Source: Spirochaetota bacterium (GTDB lineage: Bacteria; Spirochaetota; UBA4802; UBA5368). Taken from it: a stretch of DNA of 7,642 nucleotides. The notes under the pieces are model-generated. The model did no database searches, was not told where the DNA came from, and saw only the letters and a program-made list of their open reading frames with translations. Each line of letters starts with the position of its first letter. Within the stretch, counting starts at the first letter, position 1. The DNA lies in the NCBI GenBank assembly GCA_017998475.1, contig JAGODA010000156.1, positions 1 to 7,642 on the forward strand, read 5' to 3'. A program made the position numbers and the translations under genes. Below, piece after piece: positions 1 through 5,332 of this stretch.

Positions 1-1
1 G

Positions 2-400
2 GCCATGGACCCCGCCGCCGGCATGATCGACCGCGCGAGGGAGCTCCACCGGGAATTCGGTAATATCGAATACAGGGTCGATTTTATCGAGGATGCGGCG
101 CTTACGGACGGCGGTTTCGACGTGGCGTGTTACGCGGTGCTTCCGCACATGGACGACATCCCCCGCTCGCTCGGCGTACTGTTCCGCTCGCTCGCACACG
201 GCGGTCTGCTGTACATATTCCATCCCGACGATACGCGCACCCTCAACGAATTCCACGCCGGATTGAACGCTCCGGTAAAGCACGACATGCTGCCGGAGGA
301 GGCGGCCCTTCGCACGCTCCTCGACGACGCTGGATTCAGCGTGCTTCGCTATATCGACGAACCGGGCCTCAACTTCGTCGAGTGCCGGAAGGGGCGATGA
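2..400 (+). CDS. Class I SAM-dependent methyltransferase, C-terminal part (5' end outside window)
   Basis: The visible 132 codons are the second half of a Rossmann-fold, S-adenosylmethionine-dependent methyltransferase. The first readable residues (AMDPAAGMIDRAREL) match the segment after strand beta-2, whose acidic residue contacts the SAM ribose. FDVACYAVLPHMDD matches the motif IV region (FDvv.....lhh..d), and GGLLYIFHPDD matches the strand beta-5 region. The glycine-rich motif I is missing, so the gene starts upstream and the ATG at 5 is an internal methionine. The stop overlaps the next start (ATGA, 397-400), which indicates translational coupling to the EcfT-like gene. The acceptor substrate cannot be inferred: the fold is shared by enzymes acting on small molecules, quinones, proteins and RNA. 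Its place in an ECF transport operon suggests, without proving, that it modifies the imported compound or uses a cofactor made from it. Confidence 0.8.
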   Translation, partial: AMDPAAGMIDRARELHREFGNIEYRVDFIEDAALTDGGFDVACYAVLPHMDDIPRSLGVLFRSLAHGGLLYIFHPDDTRTLNEFHAGLNAPVKHDMLPEEAALRTLLDDAGFSVLRYIDEPGLNFVECRKGR

Positions 401-1080
401 TCGCGGCCATAAAGTTCCTTCTGGTTTTCGCGGCGGCCCTGTCCCTGGCCGTCGCGCCCGTCTCATCCTTTCTGCTGATATCGACCGCCGTCCTCTTTTC
501 GCTGATTTCACTCCATACGCGCGCCGGGCCGAAACAACTTCTGGCGCGCAACGTCCCCGTGGCGCTCTTCGCCGTCTTTTTTATGGGGATGGCCGTGCTC
601 TCCGCGGCGGTGAGGGGAGACGTTCCGTCGGCGGCGGTCGCCGTGCTGGGCGCGCGGATCGTACTGGTGTTCAACGCGGCGTACCTGGGGGGGCGGTGGA
701 TAGGCCGCTTCGGGCTGTTTCGCCTGGTCGACGTAATTCCGTCCGAACGCGTACGACTGTTCCTGGTCCTTCTTGTAAAACAGGCGCATTCCCTCCTTGC
801 GGCAAACCGCGGCGTCATCGATGCGCTGCGCTCCCGTCTCGTTATGGACCGGCGTGGCAGGCGTATCGTGGCGCGCTATTATGTGCAGAACATGGTCTTC
901 CGCGAGCTCCGTTCGATTCGAAACCTCCAGGCCGCCCTGTACGTGCGGCTTCCGGATACCCTCAGCCTTTACCACCGGCCGGCCGTGTTCGGTCCCGCGG
1001 ATGCCCTCATCGCGGCGGCCGCGCTCTTCTGCGCTGTTGCCGCTATGCCGCACCGGTGGTTCCCGGCGTGGATAGTGTAG
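397..1080 (+). CDS. EcfT/CbiQ-like transmembrane component of an ECF-type ABC importer
   Basis: A 227-residue hydrophobic protein, near the usual EcfT length. Apparent membrane segments lie at about residues 4-38 (one or two helices), 53-72, 78-98 and 200-216. A cytosolic helical region at about 115-190 would dock on the ATPase. EcfT proteins carry two short Ala-Arg-Gly-type coupling motifs there. The likely equivalents here are ALRSR (143-147) and AALYVRL (179-185); both keep the Arg but not the full consensus. The start at 397 overlaps the methyltransferase stop and has the SD-like GGAAGGGG at 387-394. An in-frame extension upstream exists but reads through the methyltransferase gene out of frame, so it is rejected. 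The ATPase gene follows after 10 nt. Family knowledge: EcfT joins the ATPases to a substrate-binding S component in the inner membrane. The assignment rests on topology, motif remnants and context, and the divergence lowers certainty. Confidence 0.72.
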   Translation: MIAAIKFLLVFAAALSLAVAPVSSFLLISTAVLFSLISLHTRAGPKQLLARNVPVALFAVFFMGMAVLSAAVRGDVPSAAVAVLGARIVLVFNAAYLGGRWIGRFGLFRLVDVIPSERVRLFLVLLVKQAHSLLAANRGVIDALRSRLVMDRRGRRIVARYYVQNMVFRELRSIRNLQAALYVRLPDTLSLYHRPAVFGPADALIAAAALFCAVAAMPHRWFPAWIV

Positions 1081-1090
1081 GGGAGGCGGC

Positions 1091-1789
1091 ATGAGCCCGG
1101 CCCTGGCGGTCAGAAACCTGGTCTATGCCTATCCCGACGGGCGAATGGCGCTCAGAGGAGTCAATCTGGAACTGGATCCGGGCACGCGGGTGTGCCTTGC
1201 CGGACGAAACGGGAGCGGCAAGACCACGCTTTTCCTGAATATCGACGGGCTTCTGGACGGAGAGGGACACATCGAGGTTATGGGCGTCGTCAGGAGCGCG
1301 AGAACGATTACCCGGATACGATCGATGGTGGGCTTTCTTTTCAGCCAGGTCGAACACCAGTTCATAATGACCGATCTGCTGAATGATGTAATTTTGAGTC
1401 TTGGCGACGATGCGTCGGGCGCGGAAGATAAAAAGAAAAAAGCGCTGGAATGGCTCGAGCGCTTCGACCTGGAGCGTTACGCGGACCGAAATCCGCTTGA
1501 TCTCTCCACCGGTGAAATGAAACGCGCGGCGCTCGCCGGGGTGCTCGCGCGCGGTCCACAGCTTCTGCTTCTCGACGAGCCGCTCGGCGGGCTCGACCGC
1601 GCAAACAGCGAAAAACTCGCGGCGATACTTCGCTCCCTTCCCACCACAATGCTCATCGCCACACACCGACGCTTTATGGCGGAGGAGGTCGCGACGCACG
1701 TGGCGGTGATGGAGGAGGGGAGGATCGCGGGTATTTATGAGAAGGAGAAGGCGTTGAAAAGGCGGGATGTACGTATGTTGTTATTCTGA
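1091..1789 (+). CDS. EcfA/CbiO-like ATPase of an ECF-type ABC importer
   Basis: A complete 232-residue ABC ATPase that would power the EcfT-like protein encoded just upstream. Visible elements, in order: an aromatic A-loop (YAYPDG, 12-17), Walker A GRNGSGKTT (38-46), the Q-loop with Gln86 (FSQVEHQF), signature LSTGEMKR (138-145), Walker B LLLLDE (158-163) with catalytic Glu163, D-loop GGLD (166-169) and the switch His192 (ATHRRF). The segment AALAGVLA after the signature and the EHQF after the Q-loop are typical of the CbiO/EcfA group rather than of general ABC importers. It is slightly short because the C-terminal extension found in many EcfA proteins is minimal. The signature has Thr and Glu where LSGGQ is usual, and the H-loop lacks the common following Asp. 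GGAGG at 1082-1086 supports the start. Only one ATPase is present, so a homodimer, or a second subunit encoded elsewhere, is implied. Confidence 0.88.
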   Translation: MSPALAVRNLVYAYPDGRMALRGVNLELDPGTRVCLAGRNGSGKTTLFLNIDGLLDGEGHIEVMGVVRSARTITRIRSMVGFLFSQVEHQFIMTDLLNDVILSLGDDASGAEDKKKKALEWLERFDLERYADRNPLDLSTGEMKRAALAGVLARGPQLLLLDEPLGGLDRANSEKLAAILRSLPTTMLIATHRRFMAEEVATHVAVMEEGRIAGIYEKEKALKRRDVRMLLF

Positions 1790-1826
1790 AAAATAACAGG
1801 CGATTCAAGACCGGCATGAGTCGTGC

Positions 1827-1856
1827 AAAAAAAAGAGCGCCCTGATAAGGCGCTCT
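1827..1856 (-). terminator. Intrinsic terminator of the TonB-dependent receptor gene
   Basis: Read on the minus strand, an 8-bp stem (AGAGCGCC paired with GGCGCTCT, at 1834-1841 and 1849-1856) with a 7-nt loop is followed directly by eight T residues (the A tract at 1827-1834 of the plus strand; its last base is also the outermost stem pair). It begins about 55 nt after the receptor's stop codon, so it is a textbook Rho-independent terminator for that gene. On the plus strand the same stem has no T tract after it, so it would stop ECF-operon transcription weakly at best. Confidence 0.92.
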
Positions 1857-1910
1857 CCGTGTATCGAAACGTATTAATGATCGCAGGACTGCTAAGCCGG
1901 TACAATGTCC

Positions 1911-3848
1911 CTACAGCGTGACCGAAAGCCCTCCCATGACCGTGAAGCCGGGCATAGGATAGTAACCCTGAAGTGCCGGATTACTCGGGCCACCATAATA
2001 TGTTGAGTATTGCCTGTCGGTGATATTGTTGAAATTTACGAAAGCGCGGTAGCGCTCCATGAAGGTATACGCGAGCTTCGCGTTGAGTACCAGATAGTTC
2101 GAAAGATCTATGGTGCCGGCCGCGTCGTGACAGATGTCGTAGACATATTCGGCGTCGAGTCCGGAGTATAAACCGTAGCCGTCGAACGAAACGCCGCCGA
2201 GCAGCTTGTGTTTGGGCACGTAGGTCAGCCTGGCATTACGGTACTCGTTATCGATATAGGAGTAGCCGGCGCGCAGGCCCACCATATTCAGGATCGTATA
2301 CTTCGCCGTCGCCTCGAGGCCGTTGTAATTGAACTCGTCGGCGTTTTTCCAGCCTGGGCCGTCCTTTACGATCTTGTCTCTGGCATTGATGCGGTATCCC
2401 GTCACGTCCAAAACGAGTTCCCTGGCGGGCGTCAGCTCGATTCCGGCGTCGTAGGACATATAGACTTCGGGGTCGAGGTCCTCGTTCGGCACCTCGGCCG
2501 GGAACATCTTGATGTAAAGCTGTCTGAGATTGGGAAGGTTGAATCCTTTGGCGACGCTGCTGTGAATTTTGAAATATTCGGTCGGATTGACGATAAGGCC
2601 ACCCTGCCAGGCGGTAAAGCCGCCGAATTTCGAATTATCGGTATAGCGCGCGCCGCCGGAAAGCGTAAACGCGTCGAAAAAGCGCTGCTCCACAAGGCCG
2701 AAAACCGAGGCGTCAGTGAGGTATTTGTCTTTGACATAATACGTATCTGTTACAAGGTTTTTCGACGTGCCGCCCCACGTGCGCACATCCACGCCGGCCG
2801 TGATCCTGTTGCCTTTAAAAAGCTTTGCCGACTCGACAACGCGCGCGCCGTAGAGCGTGTCGTCGTGCTCATAGGAATCGGTATCGGTCGGATACCGTTC
2901 AGCTTCGTGGTGGCCGTTGTTATAGAAGACATGGATCATCCCCTCGAGTTTGTCATAGGTATTCAATACGTTCAGTGATGCGCCTTTGCGAAGGATATCA
3001 AAGTATTCCAATTCATTATAAGGTTTATCTTTCGCGCCGGGATCGTGGATCTCCTGCTTCATTATGAAGGCGTTCACCCCGGCATACCAGTTCTTTCCGA
3101 GCTCGAAGCCGAACCGGGCCGTGCCGTTGTGGTTCAGGTATGCCGAATCCACTTCCTTTCCGTTCGGCGCTGTCTGCTCGCGGTGCCCGTCGGTACGCTG
3201 GAAGTTGTACGAGATGCCGTAGTCGAAGATCCCCATCTTGCCCTGATGCATCACGTAATCGTCGGTGGAGTTGTAGCTTCCGTACGACGCGGAAAGCTCC
3301 GTTCGATATCCGTCGTGTTCCTGGCGTTTCGTGATGATATTGACCACGCCGCCGAGCGCGCCCGAGCCGTAGAGCACCGGCTGCGGGCCGTGAAGCACCT
3401 CGACGCGGTCGATATTTTTCATGGTGAATAAATCGGAGATGGGGTGGTTCATGATCGATGTGGTGGTGTCGAGCCCGTTGATAAGAAACGGGACGCCGGT
3501 GGTGGGTCCCCAGCCCGATTTGCCCACGCCGCGGATGGACATTACCGCCGCGCCGCTTGAGGATACGCCGAAGCCCATCACCCGGTTGTTGCCGGTATAG
3601 AAGCTCGGGACGTTCTGGTTTATCACATTGATAAGATCGGTTTTAGACGAATTTTTTACTTCCTTATCGGTGATGACCGACACGACGCCTGGCTGTTCTT
3701 TTTTGTCCTTGACGATGATTTCCTTGGAAACGAAGACCTTTTCATCCGTCTTCACGGTTTTGTCGTTGCCGGCGCCGGGAGCGTCCTGCTGTGCCTGCAG
3801 GGCCACGGCGAAGATGAGGGGGACGAGTGCGCGCAGGATGTGCTTCAT
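1911..3848 (-). CDS. TonB-dependent outer-membrane receptor
   Basis: A complete 645-residue receptor of the BtuB/siderophore-receptor fold. It imports a scarce ligand through the outer membrane using energy from TonB-ExbB-ExbD. A signal peptide spans about residues 1-19 (hydrophobic core, cleavage near LQA-QQ). A TonB-box-like EIIVKD follows at about 43-48. The plug domain (about 50-175) contains MSIRGVG, the NGLD loop (124-127) and the signature run RVEVLHGPQPVLYGSGALGG (148-167) ending in VVNIITK. The rest is a 22-strand-type beta-barrel with the family motif KGFNLPNLRQLY and, near the end, FVNFNNITDRQY followed by PMPGFTV. The last residue is Leu, whereas most such barrels end in Phe or Trp. 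The start at 3848 has GGAGG at 3858-3862 on the minus strand. It converges on the ECF operon, so a shared substrate is plausible. The ligand cannot be read from the sequence; corrinoid, haem, siderophore and metal chelates all remain possible. Confidence 0.95.
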   Translation of the reverse strand: MKHILRALVPLIFAVALQAQQDAPGAGNDKTVKTDEKVFVSKEIIVKDKKEQPGVVSVITDKEVKNSSKTDLINVINQNVPSFYTGNNRVMGFGVSSSGAAVMSIRGVGKSGWGPTTGVPFLINGLDTTTSIMNHPISDLFTMKNIDRVEVLHGPQPVLYGSGALGGVVNIITKRQEHDGYRTELSASYGSYNSTDDYVMHQGKMGIFDYGISYNFQRTDGHREQTAPNGKEVDSAYLNHNGTARFGFELGKNWYAGVNAFIMKQEIHDPGAKDKPYNELEYFDILRKGASLNVLNTYDKLEGMIHVFYNNGHHEAERYPTDTDSYEHDDTLYGARVVESAKLFKGNRITAGVDVRTWGGTSKNLVTDTYYVKDKYLTDASVFGLVEQRFFDAFTLSGGARYTDNSKFGGFTAWQGGLIVNPTEYFKIHSSVAKGFNLPNLRQLYIKMFPAEVPNEDLDPEVYMSYDAGIELTPARELVLDVTGYRINARDKIVKDGPGWKNADEFNYNGLEATAKYTILNMVGLRAGYSYIDNEYRNARLTYVPKHKLLGGVSFDGYGLYSGLDAEYVYDICHDAAGTIDLSNYLVLNAKLAYTFMERYRAFVNFNNITDRQYSTYYGGPSNPALQGYYPMPGFTVMGGLSVTL

Positions 3849-3857
3849 GATAAGCCG

Positions 3858-3862
3858 CCTCC
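3858..3862 (-). promoter_or_regulatory. Ribosome binding site of the TonB-dependent receptor
   Basis: GGAGG on the minus strand lies 9 nt before the ATG at 3848-3846 and fixes that start. The adjoining GGCGG (plus-strand 3855-3859) is complementary to CCGCC farther up the leader (plus-strand 3903-3907), so access to this site could depend on leader folding. Confidence 0.75.
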
Positions 3863-3885
3863 GGAACGTGTAGTGCGATCGACCG

Positions 3886-3964
3886 GTGTCGTGCGCGGAA
3901 TCGGCGGTGCGGGTCTATCGCATGGGAGAACCCCGGACGCCGGTAATAGAATTTCCGACAACAC
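3886..3964 (-). ncRNA. Candidate structured leader RNA of the TonB-dependent receptor
   Basis: Within the leader (minus strand, 5' to 3') GTGTTGT (plus 3958-3964) can pair with ACGACAC (plus 3886-3892), giving a 7-bp helix with one G-U that closes a domain of about 80 nt. Inside it, CGGCG/CGCCG (3938-3942 with 3902-3906) can close a junction carrying two hairpins: GGG/CCC around a 4-nt loop (3924-3933) and TGCG/CGCA around a 7-nt loop (3908-3922). The 3' arm of the inner helix (plus 3902-3906) overlaps CCGCC (plus 3903-3907), which could pair instead with GGCGG beside the ribosome binding site. GACCCGCAC (plus 3907-3915) faintly recalls the cobalamin-riboswitch core, but the GGGAA stretch and a B12 box are not evident. 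The helices are short and GC-rich, so chance is a serious alternative. Confidence 0.3.
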
Positions 3965-3973
3965 TAACCTGAA

Positions 3974-3984
3974 TGTTAATAACA
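3974..3984. promoter_or_regulatory. Palindrome TGTTAATAACA, candidate operator
   Basis: A perfect 11-bp palindrome (two 5-bp arms around one central base) begins 4 nt downstream of the receptor's TATAAT, so it covers the expected transcription start. A repressor bound there would block initiation. The sequence is not a clear Fur, Zur or PerR box, so no regulator is named. AT-rich palindromes of this size also occur by chance. Confidence 0.35.
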
Positions 3985-3988
3985 CGAA

Positions 3989-4012
3989 ATTATAAATAGT
4001 AGCACATGTCAA
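3989..4012 (-). promoter_or_regulatory. Candidate promoter of the TonB-dependent receptor
   Basis: On the minus strand a perfect TATAAT (plus-strand 3989-3994) lies in an AT-rich stretch about 140 nt before the receptor's start codon. A perfect TTGACA (plus-strand 4007-4012) lies only 12 nt upstream of it, too short for a normal sigma-70 spacer of 16-18 nt. The TATAAT may instead work with a poor -35 (such as TTTTAG, a few bases farther upstream) or with an activator. The -10 is the better supported element. Transcription would start near 3980-3984 and leave a leader of roughly 130 nt. Confidence 0.5.
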
Positions 4013-4167
4013 CTAAAAAATAAAAATTATTATGCGATAGCCGGTCACACAAAAATAGTAAATAACCGGGATGGCGATGAAAACAGAACGCGGTCGTGAT
4101 TGAACGCAGGGGTGCATCGGATTATATCGACGTGCCGGAAATAATTCCGGGCCGGCCGAAAAAGTGG

Positions 4168-4197
4168 TTGTAAAGCCCTTCGCGCGTGTAGTATACA
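4168..4197 (+). promoter_or_regulatory. Candidate sigma-70-type promoter for rlmN
   Basis: TTGTAA (4168-4173) and TATACA (4192-4197) are separated by 18 nt, each matching its hexamer consensus at four or five of six positions. Transcription would begin near 4204, about 30 nt before the rlmN start, which is a sensible leader length. The downstream PBP gene would be transcribed from the same start. Confidence 0.45.
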
Positions 4198-4234
4198 AAA
4201 AACCTTCAAAGAGCCGCCTTGAAATAATGCCGGA

Positions 4235-5308
4235 ATGAACAAAGCACTAATTAAGAACCTCACCATAGCGGCGGTCGAGGAACTGTTCGCGTCGATGGGC
4301 GAAAAGCCCTATCGGGCAAGACAGCTCTTCAACTGGCTGTTCGAGAAGAACGTGGATTCCTTCGACGATATGAGCACTTTCTCGAAGGAACTGCGCCGCG
4401 CCCTGGACGAGCGTTTCGAGATATCGGCGCTCGCGCTCGAGGACCGCGTGGTCTCGGAGCTCGACGGCACAGAGAAGTTCCTTTTCAGAACCCGGGACGG
4501 GCACTTTATCGAATCTGTCCTCATCCGCAGGGACGGCACCGACGAGGGGAGGCTTACGGTGTGCGTGTCGTCACAGGTCGGCTGCCCCATGGGCTGCGGG
4601 TTCTGCCAGACGGCGCGTATCGGGTTCAGGCGCAACCTGGAGCCGGCGGAGATACTCGACCAGCTCTGCCTGGTCAGAAGGCTTTCTGGCGTCCGCAACA
4701 ACAACGTCGTTTTCATGGGGATGGGCGAGCCCTTTCTGAACTACGAAAACGTCATCGCCGCGGCCGATATAATGAATTACAGCTACGGGTTCCACCTCTC
4801 GGTGAGGAAGATCACCATCTCGACCTGCGGGATCCTTCCGGCGATCGAGCGCTTCATCGATGAAAAACGGCCGTACAACCTCGCCATATCGCTCAACGAT
4901 ACGGACCCGGTCAAGCGCGCGCGCTATATGCCGGTCGAGAAAAAATATCCCATCGAGGCGGTGGCGGCCCTGCTCGAAAAGAAATTTCCAGTCTCGAGAA
5001 ACCGGCTCACCCTCGAATACATCATGCGCAGGGACAACATCTCCCCCGAGGACGCGCGACGGATGAAGAGGATGTTCAGGCACGGCTGGATCAAGCTCAA
5101 TCTCATCCCGCTCAACCGCGGCGACCACGGGATGGAGCTTCCCACGGATGAGGAGATGGACAGGTTTATAAAAGACCTCGAGGTGATGAACGTGCCGGTC
5201 TCGGTGCGGAAGAGCTCGGGGAAGGACATAGACGGCGCCTGCGGACAGCTCTCCGGCAGGCGGTACCATAAGGCCGGGAAGCGCTCCTCCGCGGCCCGCC
5301 ACGAGTGA
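4235..5308 (+). CDS. rlmN: Dual-specificity 23S rRNA (A2503-C2) / tRNA (A37-C2) methyltransferase RlmN
   Basis: A complete radical-SAM enzyme of 357 residues, the normal family length. It methylates C2 of A2503 in the ribosomal peptidyl-transferase centre and, in studied relatives, A37 of some tRNAs. After an N-terminal helical RNA-binding part (PYRARQLFNWLF, 25-36), the radical-SAM motif CPMGCGFC supplies the three [4Fe-4S] ligands Cys117, Cys121 and Cys124. GFRRNL and the SAM-contacting GMGEP (162-166) follow. Both mechanistic cysteines are present: Cys110 (VCVSSQVGC) and Cys336 (DIDGACGQL, the transiently methylated Cys). SLN replaces the common SLH at 219-221, a variant also seen in other RlmN lineages. 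The start at 4235 is the only one after the in-frame stop at 4220-4222; its ribosome binding site (CGGA) is weak. Cfr, the C8-methylating resistance relative, is less likely given the overall RlmN-like motifs. Confidence 0.95.
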   Translation: MNKALIKNLTIAAVEELFASMGEKPYRARQLFNWLFEKNVDSFDDMSTFSKELRRALDERFEISALALEDRVVSELDGTEKFLFRTRDGHFIESVLIRRDGTDEGRLTVCVSSQVGCPMGCGFCQTARIGFRRNLEPAEILDQLCLVRRLSGVRNNNVVFMGMGEPFLNYENVIAAADIMNYSYGFHLSVRKITISTCGILPAIERFIDEKRPYNLAISLNDTDPVKRARYMPVEKKYPIEAVAALLEKKFPVSRNRLTLEYIMRRDNISPEDARRMKRMFRHGWIKLNLIPLNRGDHGMELPTDEEMDRFIKDLEVMNVPVSVRKSSGKDIDGACGQLSGRRYHKAGKRSSAARHE

Positions 5309-5322
5309 TCTATTAGCATGAT

Positions 5323-5327
5323 GGGAG
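5323..5327 (+). promoter_or_regulatory. Ribosome binding site that sets the PBP start
   Basis: GGGAG lies 5 nt before the ATG at 5333. Two in-frame ATGs at 5318 and 5321 have no such site upstream, and the second partly overlaps this one, so 5333 is the best start. The five-residue difference does not alter the protein's architecture. Confidence 0.6.
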
Positions 5328-5332
5328 TCAGC

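Larger units (their letters stand above)
3849..4234. other. Divergent intergenic region between the receptor and rlmN
   Basis: This is 386 nt without a convincing protein gene. It falls into three parts. Positions 3849 to about 3982 form the GC-rich untranslated leader of the receptor. Positions about 3970-4070 are strongly AT-rich and hold the receptor's promoter elements and a palindrome. Positions about 4070-4234 lead to rlmN and contain a candidate plus-strand promoter. Two inverted repeats stand out: CCGGT/ACCGG at 4041-4045 and 4065-4069 around a 19-nt AT-rich spacer, and CCGGAA/TTCCGG at 4135-4140 and 4145-4150 around ATAA. Neither is followed by a T tract, so they are not terminators; protein-binding sites or chance are the alternatives. 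The short minus-strand reading frames here have no ribosome binding site or recognisable product. Confidence 0.7.

Noticed and set aside
127..396. An in-frame N-terminal extension of the EcfT-like gene back to 127
   Set aside because: The added part is Arg/His/Pro-rich, out of frame with the methyltransferase that occupies the same DNA, and unlike any EcfT. The ATG at 397 has a good ribosome binding site.
1834..1856. The 1834-1856 stem-loop as a terminator for the ECF operon on the plus strand
   Set aside because: The T tract exists only in the minus-strand reading; the plus strand continues TCCGTGTATC after the stem.
2208..2978. A 256-codon open reading frame on the plus strand inside the receptor gene
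   Set aside because: It is antisense to a clear TonB-dependent receptor and shows no family motif or ribosome binding site.
3849..3990. A standard cobalamin, TPP or FMN riboswitch before the receptor
   Set aside because: I looked for the conserved cores and did not find them; only a short GACCCGCAC resembles the cobalamin core. The folded leader is kept as an unclassified candidate.
4013..4266. Two short minus-strand reading frames upstream of rlmN
   Set aside because: They run through the promoter region, lack ribosome binding sites and resemble no known protein.
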